A DNA stretch of 64,000 nucleotides, taken from assembly GCF_018326265.1 (NCBI RefSeq), contig NZ_AP023360.1, positions 4,745,501 through 4,809,500 on the forward strand, in the 5' to 3' direction. Positions 8,451 to 17,380 of the stretch are shown one piece after another. Numbering within the stretch: position 1 is the first letter of the stretch; the number at the start of each line of letters is the position of its first letter. The notes beneath the pieces are model-generated. The model searched no databases. It saw nothing but the letters and a program-made list of their open reading frames with translations, and was not told the origin of the DNA. The position numbers and the translations under genes are program-made. The stretch comes from Catellatospora sp. IY07-71. Lineage in GTDB: Bacteria; Actinomycetota; Actinomycetes; Mycobacteriales; Micromonosporaceae.

Positions 8451-9572
8451 ATGAAGATCGCAAAACTGGCCGCCGCCGCGGTGGGCCTGATCCTCGCCAC
8501 CGGCCTCGCCGCCTGTGGCTCCAGCACCAAGACCGGCGACCAGCAGCCGGGCGGTGACGGCAAGACCCTCGTGGGCGTCACGATGCCGACCCGCTCCTCC
8601 GAGCGCTGGATCCACGACGGAGACAACCTGAAGTCCCAGCTGGAGGCGCTGGGTTATGCGGTGGACCTCCAGTACGCCGAGAACGACATCCCGACCCAGG
8701 TGAACCAGATCGAGAACCAGATCACCAAGGGCGCGAAACTGCTGATCATCGCCTCGATCGACGGCACCGCCATCACCACGCAGCTGCAGCAGGCGGCGGA
8801 CAAGAAGATCCCGGTCATCGCGTACGACCGCCTGATCCGCAACTCGCCGAACGTCGACTACTACGCCACCTTCGACAACTACAAGGTCGGCGTGCAGCAG
8901 GCGACCTCGCTGCTGGTCGGCCTCGGGCTGAAGAAGGCGGACGGGTCCGACGGCACGGCCAAGGGGCCGTTCAACGTCGAGCTGTTCGCCGGCTCGCCGG
9001 ACGACAACAACGCGACGTTCTTCTTCAACGGCGCGATGGACACGCTCAAGCCGTACATCGACAAGGGCACCCTGGTGGTCAAGAGCGGCGAGAAGGACTT
9101 CAAGACCGTCGCCATCCTGCGCTGGGACCCGGCCACGGCGCAGAAGCGCATGGAGGACCTGCTCACCAAGACCTACGCCAAGGGCGACAAGGTGCACGGC
9201 GTGCTGTCGCCGTACGACGGCCTGTCCATCGGCATCCTGTCGGCGCTCAAGAGCACCGGCTACGGCACCGCCGGCCAGCCGTACCCGATCGTGACCGGCC
9301 AGGACGCCGAGGTCGCCTCGGTCAAGTCGATCATCGCGGGGGAGCAGTACGCCACGATCTACAAGGACACCCGGGAGTTGGCGAAGGTCACCGTGAAGAT
9401 GGCCGACGCGGTGCTCAAGGGCGGCAAGCCCGAGGTCAACAACACCAAGGACTACGACAACGGCACCAAGGTCGTCCCGTCGTACCTGCTCGAGCCGGTG
9501 ATCGTCTACAAGGACAACTACGAGGCGGCTCTGATCACCACCGGTTACTACACCGCGGACCAGCTCAAGTAG
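8451..9572 (+). CDS. chvE: ChvE-type multiple monosaccharide ABC transporter substrate-binding lipoprotein
   Basis: 373-residue periplasmic-binding-protein-like lipoprotein. A signal sequence ends in the lipobox LAAC followed by GSSTK, so the mature protein is lipid-anchored outside the membrane. The rest has the type I sugar-binding fold ([13 protein letters not shown] at the start, [20 protein letters not shown], the [14 protein letters not shown] segment) of the ChvE/XylF group that binds xylose, arabinose, glucose or galactose. The ATG at 8451 has a TAGGAGCG ribosome-binding site. It is the first gene of a three-gene importer operon and lies behind one promoter operator and two leader operators. 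Confidence 0.92.
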   Translation: MKIAKLAAAAVGLILATGLAACGSSTKTGDQQPGGDGKTLVGVTMPTRSSERWIHDGDNLKSQLEALGYAVDLQYAENDIPTQVNQIENQITKGAKLLIIASIDGTAITTQLQQAADKKIPVIAYDRLIRNSPNVDYYATFDNYKVGVQQATSLLVGLGLKKADGSDGTAKGPFNVELFAGSPDDNNATFFFNGAMDTLKPYIDKGTLVVKSGEKDFKTVAILRWDPATAQKRMEDLLTKTYAKGDKVHGVLSPYDGLSIGILSALKSTGYGTAGQPYPIVTGQDAEVASVKSIIAGEQYATIYKDTRELAKVTVKMADAVLKGGKPEVNNTKDYDNGTKVVPSYLLEPVIVYKDNYEAALITTGYYTADQLK

Positions 9573-9635
9573 TGACCGCGCGCCCGGCCGGCGAATTCCG
9601 GCCGGGCGCCCCGTCCCGTCCCGAGGAGGACGACC

Positions 9636-11168
9636 TTGACCGACGTGATCCTGCAGATGCGGGGCATCACCAAGACGTTCCCCGGGGTCACCGCCCTCGA
9701 CGACGTCAACCTCACGGTGCGGCGGGGCGAGATCCACGCGATCTGCGGGGAGAACGGCGCCGGCAAGTCGACCCTGATGAAGGTGCTGTCCGGGGTGTAC
9801 CCGCACGGCACCTACTCCGGCGAGATCGTCGTCGACGGCCGGCCGTGCAGCTTCGGCGGCATCCGCGACAGCGAACGGCTCGGCATCGTGATCATCCATC
9901 AGGAGCTGGCGCTGTGCCCGAACCTGTCGATCGCGGAGAACATCTTCCTCGGCAACGAGCGCGCCCCGCGCGGCCTGGTGGACTGGAACCGCACCAATGC
10001 CGAGGCCGCCGAGCTGCTGCACCGCGTGGGCCTGCACGAGAATCCCACCACGCCGGCCACGGACCTCGGCGTCGGCAAGCAGCAGCTGGTCGAGATCGCC
10101 AAGGCGCTGTCCAAGCGGGTGCGGCTGCTCATCCTCGACGAGCCGACCGCAGCCCTCAACGACCAGGACTCCGCGCACCTGCTGAACCTGCTGCGCGGCC
10201 TGCGGGACCAGGGCATCACCTGCGTGATCATCTCGCACAAGCTGAACGAGATCGAGGCGATCGCCGACACCACCACGATCCTGCGGGACGGGCGCACCAT
10301 CGAGACGCTGGACATGGCGGCCGACGTCGTCACCGCCGACCGCATCATCGCCGGCATGGTCGGCCGCGACCTCGAACACCGCTTCCCCGAGCACGAGCCG
10401 GACATCGGCGAGGAGGTGCTGCGCATCGAGGATTGGACCGTGCACAGCCCCACCCAGCACGGGCGGATGGTGGTGCGGGGGGCCAACCTCAGCCTGCGCC
10501 GCGGTGAGATCGTCGGGCTGGCCGGCCTGATGGGGGCCGGGCGCACCGAGCTGGCGATGAGCGTCTTCGGGCGCAGCTACGGCACCGGGATCTCCGGCCG
10601 CATCTTCAAGCACGGGCGGGAGATCCACCTGAGGAGCGTCGGCGACGCGATCGCGCACGGCATCGCGTACGCCACCGAGGACCGCAAACGCTACGGCCTG
10701 GTGCTGATCGACGACATCAAGCGCAACGTGTCCGCCGCCGGGCTGGGCAAGCTGGCCACCCGGGGCTGGATCCACGACAACGAGGAGTACCGGGTCGCGG
10801 AGGCGTACCGCACCGGCCTGAACATCAAGGCGCCGAACGTCTCGGCGGTCACCGGCAAGCTGAGCGGCGGCAACCAGCAGAAGGTCGTGCTGTCCAAGTG
10901 GCTGTTCACCGATGCCGACGTGCTCATCCTCGACGAGCCCACCCGCGGCATCGACGTGGGCGCCAAGTACGAGATCTACACGATCATCAACCAGATGGCC
11001 GACCAGGGCAAAGCCGTGCTGGTCATCTCCTCCGAGCTGCCCGAGCTGCTCGGCGTGTGCGATCGCATCTACGCCATGTCCGCCGGCCGGATCACCGGCC
11101 AGGTCACCCGCGCCGAGGCCACCCCGGAGCGGCTCATGCAGTACATGACCACGGTTAAGGAGCAGTGA
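9636..11168 (+). CDS. mmsA: Multiple monosaccharide ABC transporter ATP-binding protein (two NBDs)
   Basis: 510-residue tandem ATPase of the MmsA/GguA/XylG type that powers sugar import. NBD1 has Walker [10 protein letters not shown] (near residue 38), a degenerate signature region ([12 protein letters not shown]) and Walker [15 protein letters not shown]2 has a degenerate P-loop region ([10 protein letters not shown]), signature LSGGNQQK and Walker [14 protein letters not shown]. That asymmetry is normal for the family. The start is read as TTG at 9636, placed 5 bp after GAGGAGGA; the next alternative, GTG at 9645, is too close to the family N-terminus. The permease gene starts 4 bp after the stop. 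Confidence 0.92.
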   Translation: MTDVILQMRGITKTFPGVTALDDVNLTVRRGEIHAICGENGAGKSTLMKVLSGVYPHGTYSGEIVVDGRPCSFGGIRDSERLGIVIIHQELALCPNLSIAENIFLGNERAPRGLVDWNRTNAEAAELLHRVGLHENPTTPATDLGVGKQQLVEIAKALSKRVRLLILDEPTAALNDQDSAHLLNLLRGLRDQGITCVIISHKLNEIEAIADTTTILRDGRTIETLDMAADVVTADRIIAGMVGRDLEHRFPEHEPDIGEEVLRIEDWTVHSPTQHGRMVVRGANLSLRRGEIVGLAGLMGAGRTELAMSVFGRSYGTGISGRIFKHGREIHLRSVGDAIAHGIAYATEDRKRYGLVLIDDIKRNVSAAGLGKLATRGWIHDNEEYRVAEAYRTGLNIKAPNVSAVTGKLSGGNQQKVVLSKWLFTDADVLILDEPTRGIDVGAKYEIYTIINQMADQGKAVLVISSELPELLGVCDRIYAMSAGRITGQVTRAEATPERLMQYMTTVKEQ

Positions 11169-11172
11169 CCCC

Positions 11173-12429
11173 ATGCTCAGTGTCGAGCCGACCGGCCCCG
11201 GTCCCGCGGTCGCGGTGGCGAAGGAGCCCGCGGCGCCGAACCGGTTCGGCGGCCGGCTGTTCTCGGCGAACCTGCGCCAGAACGGCATCTACATCGCGTT
11301 CGCGCTGATCATCGCGCTGTTCGCGGTGTGGACCGAGGGCGACCTGCTGGCGCCGCAGAACATCTCCAACCTCGTGGTGCAGAACTCCTACATCCTGATC
11401 CTCGCCATCGGCATGATCCTGATCATCATCGCCGGGCACATCGACCTGTCGGCGGGTTCGGTGCTCGCCGTCACCGGCGCGATCTCGGCCGTGCTCATGG
11501 TCGAGTACGACCTGCCCTGGCCGCTGGCGATCCTGATCACGCTGATCTGCGGCGGGCTCATCGGCGCCTGGCAGGGCTACTGGATCGCGTACTTCGGCAT
11601 CCCGGCGTTCATCGTGACGCTGGCCGGCATGCTCGTGTTCCGCGCGCTGACCCTGGCCGTGCTGGGCAACCAGGGCATCGGGCCATTCCCGGACGAGGTC
11701 CGTACGATCGCCAACGGCTTCATGCCGACCTACCTGGGCAACATCGGCCTCGGCCCGCTCGACGGCGCGGATCTGTTCACGCTGCTGATCGGGCTCGCCT
11801 TCGTGGCCGGCATCGTGGTCACCCAGTGGCGCGCCCGGGTCGGACGGCAGCGCTACGGCCAGGCCGTCGAGCCGACCGCGCTGTTCGCCGCCAAGCTGGT
11901 GCTGGCCGCGGTCGTGGTGATGACCGTGATCGTGCAGCTGGCCCGGTTCAAGAACCTGCCCTGGGTGCTGGTCCTGCTCGCGGTGCTGGTGCTGGCGTAC
12001 TCGCTGCTGACCGACCGGGTCGTGTTCGGCCGCCACATCTACGCCATCGGCGGCAACCTCAACGCCGCGACCCTGTCCGGCATCAAGGTCAAGTCGGTGA
12101 CGTTCTGGCTGTTCGTCAACATGGGCGTGCTGGCCTCGATCGCGGGCGTGGTCTTCGCCGGACGGCTCAACCAGGCCGGTCCCACCGCGGGCAACGGCTT
12201 CGAGCTGGACGCGATCGCGGCCGCGTTCATCGGCGGGGCGGCGGTGCAGGGCGGCGTGGGCCGGGTGGTCGGCGCCATCACCGGCGGCCTCATCATGGGC
12301 GTGATCAACAACGGGATGTCGCTCATCGGCGCCCCGAGCGAGCGGGTGATGCTGTTCAAGGGCCTGGTGCTGCTGGCCGCGGTGGCGTTCGACGTGTTCG
12401 CCAAACGACGGGCCGGCGCCGGCAAGTGA
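11173..12429 (+). CDS. mmsB: Multiple monosaccharide ABC transporter permease
   Basis: 418-residue integral membrane permease of the MmsB/GguB/XylH group with about ten hydrophobic helices. The conserved GHIDLSAGSVLAVTGAI segment near residue 94 and the C-terminal GGAAVQGGVGRVVGAITGG segment are typical. The long insert between the middle helices (VGRQRYGQAVEP) is the feature that separates MmsB from short RbsC-type permeases. Transcribed with chvE and mmsA; a strong hairpin follows the stop. Confidence 0.92.
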   Translation: MLSVEPTGPGPAVAVAKEPAAPNRFGGRLFSANLRQNGIYIAFALIIALFAVWTEGDLLAPQNISNLVVQNSYILILAIGMILIIIAGHIDLSAGSVLAVTGAISAVLMVEYDLPWPLAILITLICGGLIGAWQGYWIAYFGIPAFIVTLAGMLVFRALTLAVLGNQGIGPFPDEVRTIANGFMPTYLGNIGLGPLDGADLFTLLIGLAFVAGIVVTQWRARVGRQRYGQAVEPTALFAAKLVLAAVVVMTVIVQLARFKNLPWVLVLLAVLVLAYSLLTDRVVFGRHIYAIGGNLNAATLSGIKVKSVTFWLFVNMGVLASIAGVVFAGRLNQAGPTAGNGFELDAIAAAFIGGAAVQGGVGRVVGAITGGLIMGVINNGMSLIGAPSERVMLFKGLVLLAAVAFDVFAKRRAGAGK

Positions 12430-12440
12430 GCCGCTCAGGC

Positions 12441-12473
12441 AGGGCGCTCTCCCTCGATCGGGGAGAGCGCCCT
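12441..12473. terminator. Hairpin ending the sugar importer operon
   Basis: 13-bp perfect stem AGGGCGCTCTCCC (12441-12453) with 12461-12473 and a 7-nt loop, 11 bp after the mmsB stop. The convergent DUF1232 gene ends at 12479, so it can serve both strands. Confidence 0.75.
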
Positions 12474-12478
12474 CCTGC

Positions 12479-12811
12479 TCAGCGGCGGGTGGACCGGTCG
12501 GGGTCGGTCTCCTTGCGGGAGTGGGGGAGCTGGGCGCCGCCGCGGCGTTTGCGGATCAGGTTGGTGAGGAACGTCAGAGCGAGCGCGAGCACGCCCATGT
12601 CGTCGAGGTAGATGGGGTCGGGGAGCAGGTCCACCGGGAAGATGGTGTAGATCAGCGCGCCCCAGAAGGCGATCTTGCCGCCTACGCCCAGCTCGCCGAG
12701 CATGCGTTTGGCCACGAACAGCCGCTTGCCGAGCTTGATCGCGCCGATGAGCGTGATGATGCCGACGATCGCGACGGCGACGCCGATGATGATCCAGGTA
12801 TCCCGAGACAC
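12479..12811 (-). CDS. DUF1232 (YkvA-like) membrane protein
   Basis: 110-residue membrane protein. An N-terminal helix (WIIIGVAVAIVGIITLIGAI) is followed by the DUF1232 core KIAFWGALIYTIFPVDLLPD, with the diagnostic PxDLxPD motif, then a second helix (LDDMGVLALALTFLTNLI) and a basic tail. The biochemical function of DUF1232 proteins is not established. Single gene, convergent with the sugar operon. Confidence 0.85.
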   Translation of the reverse strand: MSRDTWIIIGVAVAIVGIITLIGAIKLGKRLFVAKRMLGELGVGGKIAFWGALIYTIFPVDLLPDPIYLDDMGVLALALTFLTNLIRKRRGGAQLPHSRKETDPDRSTRR

Positions 12812-12948
12812 GCACGGTTTCTACCCCGGCGGGGTGCCGGTAATCCAGCGGTCGTTCGGCTGCTTGTCAGGCGGGCCGCAGGAACTGCTCCGCCGGGCGG
12901 CCCCGTGTGCCGGGCCGGTCGCGGGCGCGCCGCGACCGGCCCGGGGGC

Positions 12949-13995
12949 TCAGTACACGAACGGCCAGCCCGCGTTGTCCCAGCCCAGCAGGTTGATGCCG
13001 AGCCGGGCCGCGCCGCTGTCGGTGTAGTAGTGGTAGAACAGCACGTCCTGCCCGTTGTCGGCGAGCACCGCCGGATGGCCCGGCCCGTGCACCGAGCCGT
13101 GCCCGGCGAGGATCTGCGTGCCGCCCCCGGCGGTCATCGCGACGCCGTTGCGGTCGGTGTAGGGGCCGTTCGGCGACGTGGACCGGCCCACCATGGTCCG
13201 GTAGGTGCTGGCCGCGCCGCGGCAGCAGAAGTCGAACGACACGAACAGGTAGTAGTACCCGCCGCGCCGGTACACGAACGGCGCCTCGACCGAGCCGCTC
13301 GCGGTGAAACGCTGCGCCAGGGCGCGTACGGCCGTGTCGGTCGTGGAGCGCTTGCCGGTCACCGGGTCCAGGCGCACCGACTTGATCCCGGTCCAGAACG
13401 AGCCGAACACCAGCCACCACTGCCCGTCGGCGTCGACCAGCAGGTTCGGGTCGATGGCGTTGTAGTCGACCGCGCCGCTGCTCTCGATGACCAGGCCCTG
13501 GTTGGTCCAGCTGCCGGACGCGCCGGTGGTGCTGGTGGCCAGGAAGATCGCCGAGCGCTGCGAGCCGAAGCTGGAGGCGGAGTAGTAGAGGTGGTAGCGG
13601 CCGTTGCGGTAGGAGATGTCGGGCGCCCACAGGTTCGCGCCGCCGCCGGTGTAGGCGGTGGTCCACGGCGCACCGCCGGGCCAGACCACTCCCGCGTCGC
13701 GCCAGGCGACCCGGTCGGCCGACGTCTTGAGCGTCAGGTTGTTCCCGGTCGTGACCAGCAGGTAGGTGCCGTCGGGGCGGCGTACCACGGCGGGGTCGTG
13801 GGCGCCGGTGGAGCCGGTGACCCGGCCGGGGTTCGGATAGGACGGTGGTGGCGCCGTCGGCGCGGCTGCGGCCGCGAGAGGTGCGGGCGCGAGGTCGCCC
13901 GGGGCGGCGGTGGCCGCGACCGCTCCGGCGGCGAGGGCGACGACGCCGGTCAGGCCCGCGCAGAGGGCGGCCAGACGGCGGGGGTACGGGTGCAT
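12949..13995 (-). CDS. Secreted GH43 endo-alpha-1,5-L-arabinanase
   Basis: 348-residue secreted glycoside hydrolase. A Sec signal (about 1-40) precedes a five-bladed beta-propeller with the GH43 catalytic triad: Asp in GAHDPAVV, Asp in NAIDPNLL and Glu in GSVEAPFV. The overall pattern (GGGANLWAPDISY, VFGSFWTGIKSV) is that of arabinan endo-1,5-alpha-arabinosidases that cut arabinan side chains of pectin. The ATG at 13995 was chosen for the signal peptide and a GGAG 6 bp upstream; the frame stays open to 14388 but that part looks non-coding. The promoter at 14118-14146 has an operator like that of the sugar importer, which could take up the products. Confidence 0.9.
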   Translation of the reverse strand: MHPYPRRLAALCAGLTGVVALAAGAVAATAAPGDLAPAPLAAAAAPTAPPPSYPNPGRVTGSTGAHDPAVVRRPDGTYLLVTTGNNLTLKTSADRVAWRDAGVVWPGGAPWTTAYTGGGANLWAPDISYRNGRYHLYYSASSFGSQRSAIFLATSTTGASGSWTNQGLVIESSGAVDYNAIDPNLLVDADGQWWLVFGSFWTGIKSVRLDPVTGKRSTTDTAVRALAQRFTASGSVEAPFVYRRGGYYYLFVSFDFCCRGAASTYRTMVGRSTSPNGPYTDRNGVAMTAGGGTQILAGHGSVHGPGHPAVLADNGQDVLFYHYYTDSGAARLGINLLGWDNAGWPFVY

Positions 13996-14117
13996 GCAGA
14001 CTCCGATCACGGACGTCGGGGGACGCGCGCGGGATCGGGACCGGCACGCGGGATGGTCCCGCCGCGACGCCGGCCCAGGGCATCGGTGGCGGGAGGCGCG
14101 CACGTGCTCCCGCGCCG

Positions 14118-14146
14118 ATGTTAACGGTCTCATACGGACATGTCGA
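14118..14146 (-). promoter_or_regulatory. GH43 promoter with LacI-type operator over the -10
   Basis: On the minus strand, TCGACA (14146-14141) and TAACAT (14123-14118) are separated by 17 bp. The -10 overlaps TGAGACCGTTAACA (14132-14119), 12/14 identical to the operator of the GH27 promoter. The leader to the ATG is about 115 nt. Confidence 0.6.
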
Positions 14147-14257
14147 TACATCCGGGCACGGGATCGCCCGAACGTGGTGAAGGCCGTTTCCGGTCGCACC
14201 GGGTGGGGAATGCGTTCGCTGAAAAGAAGTCCCTCACCGTCCGAAAGGAATACAGCC

Positions 14258-15172
14258 ATGGACCTCGGAGAGGTGGCGACCGACACCCTGCGGTCGATCG
14301 CGCTGTTCCTGCCCAAGGCGCTGGCCTTCGTGGCGATCCTGTTCGTCGGGTGGCTGGTCGCTCGCGGCCTGCGCATGCTCACCGACAAGGGCCTCGAACG
14401 CGTGCGCTTCGACCGGCTCGCCGAGCGCGGCGGCGTCGCGGGCCTGCTGGCCCGGGGCGGCGTGGACGCCTCCGACCTGGTGGCGCGCCTGGTCTACTAC
14501 GCGGTGCTGCTGTTCACGCTGCAGCTCGCGTTCGGCATCTGGGGCCCCAACCCGGTCTCCGACCTGATCAACGCGGTCGTGGCGTGGCTGCCGCAGGCGT
14601 TCGTCGCGATCGTCATCGTGGTCGTCGCCGCCGCCATCGCGTCCTGGGTCAAGGACCTGATCACGAGCGCGCTGGGCGGCCTGTCGTACGGCCGGTTCCT
14701 GGCGACCACCGCGTCGGTGTTCATCGTCGGCCTCGGCGTCATCGCGGCGCTGAACCAGGTCGGCGTGGCCACCACGGTCACCACCCCGATCCTGATCGCG
14801 GTGCTGGCCACGATGGCGGGCATCCTCATCGTGGGCGTCGGCGGCGGCCTGGTCCGCCCGATGCAGTCGCGCTGGGAGGGCTGGCTCGACCGGGCCGGCC
14901 AGGAGTCGGGCCGGGTCGCCGAGCACGCGCGGGCGTACGCCGCCGGGCAGTCCGACGCCACGCAGATCATGTCGGCGCCGCAGACCGGCACCGTGTACCC
15001 GTCGCAGGCCGCCACCGAGCGCCCGGCGACCGCCGAGCCGACGGCGATCATCGAGCGGCCGGCGACCGCCGAGCCGACGGCCTACCCGCAGGAGGGTGAG
15101 CGGGAGCCGCTGGTGCCCGGCTTCGACAGCGACCAGACGCAGCCCATCCCGGACCAGCGCCCGCGCCGCTGA
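14258..15172 (+). CDS. Mechanosensitive-channel-like conserved TM-helix protein
   Basis: 304-residue membrane protein with about five helices (TM1 SIALFLPKALAFVAILFVGW, then helices near 75-95, 105-130, 140-160 and 165-190). It matches the TM_helix/MscS-like group that keeps the membrane part but lacks the large MscS beta domain. The C-terminal 110 residues are a hydrophilic tail containing an imperfect duplication, ERPATAEPTAIIERPATAEP, encoded by a short DNA duplication near 15017-15079. The ATG at 14258 is 8 bp after AAAGGAA. Likely role is osmotic or ion homeostasis; this is an inference from the family. Confidence 0.75.
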   Translation: MDLGEVATDTLRSIALFLPKALAFVAILFVGWLVARGLRMLTDKGLERVRFDRLAERGGVAGLLARGGVDASDLVARLVYYAVLLFTLQLAFGIWGPNPVSDLINAVVAWLPQAFVAIVIVVVAAAIASWVKDLITSALGGLSYGRFLATTASVFIVGLGVIAALNQVGVATTVTTPILIAVLATMAGILIVGVGGGLVRPMQSRWEGWLDRAGQESGRVAEHARAYAAGQSDATQIMSAPQTGTVYPSQAATERPATAEPTAIIERPATAEPTAYPQEGEREPLVPGFDSDQTQPIPDQRPRR

Positions 15173-15188
15173 CGCGGCCGCTGCCCGG

Positions 15189-15242
15189 GTGATCAAGGCT
15201 CCCTTTCCGCTGTTCCGGCAGCGGGGAGGGAGCCTTGATCAC
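15189..15242. terminator. 24-bp stem hairpin after the mechanosensitive-like gene
   Basis: The outer arms GTGATCAAGGCTCCCT (15189-15204) and 15227-15242 pair perfectly over 16 bp and continue for eight more pairs including two G-U, closing a 6-nt loop at 15213-15218. It lies 17 bp after the stop codon at 15172. It is far longer than a minimal rho-independent terminator and may belong to a dispersed hairpin family. Confidence 0.7.
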
Positions 15243-15364
15243 AGGTGGGGGCGAATGGCCATACCTCGGGCGGGTGGCACCGGTCGGGCAGCCTTCTCCG
15301 CTGTTCGGTCATATCGGGCGTGAGGCCTCCTGGTATCGATCGCCGTTCGCCTACGCTCGCTCGC

Positions 15365-15715
15365 ATGGACCACGGCCCCACCAGCCCCGAACTCGCCCGC
15401 CAGGTGCTCGACCGCTACGCCCGCGCGGTCGGGGACGCCGGTCGTGCCGCCGCCGCGGCCGACCCCGGCGTGGCCGCGATGCTCGACCAGGCCACCGCGA
15501 CCGTCGGCGACGCGCTCGACCCCAACCGGCGCCCGCCCCTGGTCGAGCTGGCCAGCTACGCCGACGGGCTGACCGACCGCGCCACCTCGCTGGGCTGGCG
15601 GATGCCGGACCCGATGACGGTCGACTGGCGGCGCGCCGACCAGATCACCTGGCGGCTGGTCGCCGTCTGCGAGCTGGCCACCGCGGTCCAGGACGAGGAC
15701 GTCACCGCCGCCTGA
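15365..15715 (+). CDS. Small soluble protein, resembles DUF6401-type proteins
   Basis: 116-residue helical protein without signal or membrane segment. The region ARQVLDRYARAVGDAGRAAA followed by MLDQATATVGDAL recalls the short actinobacterial family DUF6401, often found near natural-product genes, but the match is from memory and weak. The ATG at 15365 is the only start that avoids the hairpin upstream. No operon partner; the downstream PhoX-like gene starts 129 bp later. Confidence 0.5.
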   Translation: MDHGPTSPELARQVLDRYARAVGDAGRAAAAADPGVAAMLDQATATVGDALDPNRRPPLVELASYADGLTDRATSLGWRMPDPMTVDWRRADQITWRLVAVCELATAVQDEDVTAA

Positions 15716-15844
15716 CTGGGCGCGCCGGCACCCAACGTTTGCCTGCTGTTCGCCGAGGTGTGGGGTCGATCGCCCGGCCCGTTAGGCCGCACGGGTTTGC
15801 ATGTCGAGGTCAACGACGTGAAGAAACCCCTAAGGCGGTTCTGC

Positions 15845-17245
15845 GTGAACACCCCTCTCTCCCGCCGTAACCTGCTGCGCGCCGGCACCCTCGGCGGTCT
15901 CGGCATCGCCTTCGCCGGCAGCGTGTCGGCCGTCGCCGGACCGGCGTACGCCCACCCGTCGGTCCCCGGCTACGGCCCGCTGATCCCGGACCCGGCCGGC
16001 ATCCTGGCCCTGCCGGAGGGCTTCTCCTACAAGATCGTCGCCCGCGCCGGGCAGACCCTGCTGACCACCGGCGAGCCCACGCCCAGCGACCCCGACGGCA
16101 CCGCCTGCTTCGGCACCCGCCGCGGCTTCACCCTGGTCAACAACCACGAGATCGGCGGCTCCGAGCCGTTCGGCGTGCCCGCCCGGCCCGGCCTCACCTT
16201 CGACCCCGGCGCCCGCGGCGGCACCACCAACATCGACGTCGACCACGACGGCAACCGCGTGCGCCAGTACGTCAGCCTCGCCGGCACGCACAACAACTGC
16301 GCCGGCGGCATCACCCCGTGGGGCACCTGGCTCACCTGCGAGGAGACCGAGCAGCGCAAGGGCGGCCGGTTCGAGCACGACCACGGCTGGGTGTTCGAGG
16401 TCGACCCGTTCGACCAGGAGGCCAACTACGAGCCGGTGCCGCTGAAGTTCCTCGGCCGCTACGCCCACGAGGCCGTCGCCGTGGACCCGAAGACCGACGA
16501 GATCTACTTGACCGAGGACGCGAGCGGCCCGAACGGGCTCTACTTCCGCTGGGTGCCGCCGCAGGGCTTCAAGGGCCGCGACGGCGCGCTGCGCAAGCTC
16601 GCGCTCAGCGACGGCGGCGACACCGCCGGCCGGCTGCAGGCGCTCAAGGCGACGCTGCACGGCGAGCACATCGCCGACCTGTCCGCCGCCACCGAGCCCG
16701 GCACCACGTACAACGTGACCTGGGTGGACGTGCCGGACCGGCTGGCCGCCACGGTCTCGGTGCGCAAGCAGTTCACCAACGACCAGGTCACCCGCGCCCG
16801 CAAGCTGGAAGGCCAGTGGTACGGCGACGGCGGCGTGTACTTCGTCTCCAGCTACGCCCGGATCAGCGACGGCAGCCTGCACGAGCACGACGGCCAGGTG
16901 TGGTTCTACGACCCGAAGCGGGAGACCGTCGAGCTCAAGACGATCTTCGGGGTGAACCCGGACCCGTCCGTGGACGGCGCGTTCGACGGGCCGGACAACA
17001 TCACGGTGTCGCCGTACGGCGGCATCATCCTCGCCGAGGACGGCGATGGCCTGTCCCACCTGGTCGGCGTCAGCGACCGCGGGGACACGTACGCGCTGGC
17101 CCGCAACGAGATCAGCGACAGCGAGTTCGCCGGGCCGACGTTCAGCCGGGACGGGCGGATCCTGTTCGCCGGCATCCAGGCCGACGGGCTCGTGCTCGCC
17201 ATCACCGGCCCGTGGGGCCGCAGGGGTCACGGCCACGGGCACTGA
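15845..17245 (+). CDS. Tat-exported PhoX-family (DUF839) protein, probable alkaline phosphatase
   Basis: 466-residue protein with a twin-arginine signal (SRRNLLRAGTLGGLGIAFAG) right after the start. The body is the PhoX/DUF839 beta-propeller: LVNNHEIGG, THNNCAGGITPWGTWLTCEE and GRYAHEAVAVDP are characteristic, the last two containing family metal-ligand residues. PhoX proteins are calcium- and iron-dependent phosphatases that release phosphate outside the membrane; some members are only esterase-like. GTG at 15845 with AAGGCGG 6 bp upstream was chosen; GTG at 15818 with GAGGT is a good alternative and would lengthen the N-region by nine residues. Confidence 0.85.
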   Translation: MNTPLSRRNLLRAGTLGGLGIAFAGSVSAVAGPAYAHPSVPGYGPLIPDPAGILALPEGFSYKIVARAGQTLLTTGEPTPSDPDGTACFGTRRGFTLVNNHEIGGSEPFGVPARPGLTFDPGARGGTTNIDVDHDGNRVRQYVSLAGTHNNCAGGITPWGTWLTCEETEQRKGGRFEHDHGWVFEVDPFDQEANYEPVPLKFLGRYAHEAVAVDPKTDEIYLTEDASGPNGLYFRWVPPQGFKGRDGALRKLALSDGGDTAGRLQALKATLHGEHIADLSAATEPGTTYNVTWVDVPDRLAATVSVRKQFTNDQVTRARKLEGQWYGDGGVYFVSSYARISDGSLHEHDGQVWFYDPKRETVELKTIFGVNPDPSVDGAFDGPDNITVSPYGGIILAEDGDGLSHLVGVSDRGDTYALARNEISDSEFAGPTFSRDGRILFAGIQADGLVLAITGPWGRRGHGHGH

Positions 17246-17294
17246 CCTGCCTTAAGCCGCGCCCGTTCCGGATGTGCCGCCGGGGCGGGCGCCA

Positions 17295-17331
17295 GCCGGT
17301 GGCGGTGCCAGGGACGGACGCCGCCACCGGC
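17295..17331. terminator. Hairpin after the PhoX-like gene
   Basis: GCCGGTGGCGG (17295-17305) pairs with 17321-17331 over 11 bp with a 15-nt loop, 50 bp after the stop. No T-run follows, as is usual in this genome type. Confidence 0.5.
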
Positions 17332-17380
17332 ACCCTCCGACGTGGTTGTCACGAGCCGCCACCCGTGCTTTCATCGCCGA

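Noticed and set aside
8400-11288. A 962-codon open frame on the minus strand opposite chvE and mmsA
   Set aside because: It is a GC-driven shadow: the plus strand carries unmistakable importer genes with ribosome-binding sites, while the minus product is an Ala/Arg/Val-rich composition with no domains.
13996-14388. Longer frame upstream of the arabinanase start
   Set aside because: It would remove the signal peptide from the N-terminus and run through the promoter and into the mechanosensitive-like gene.
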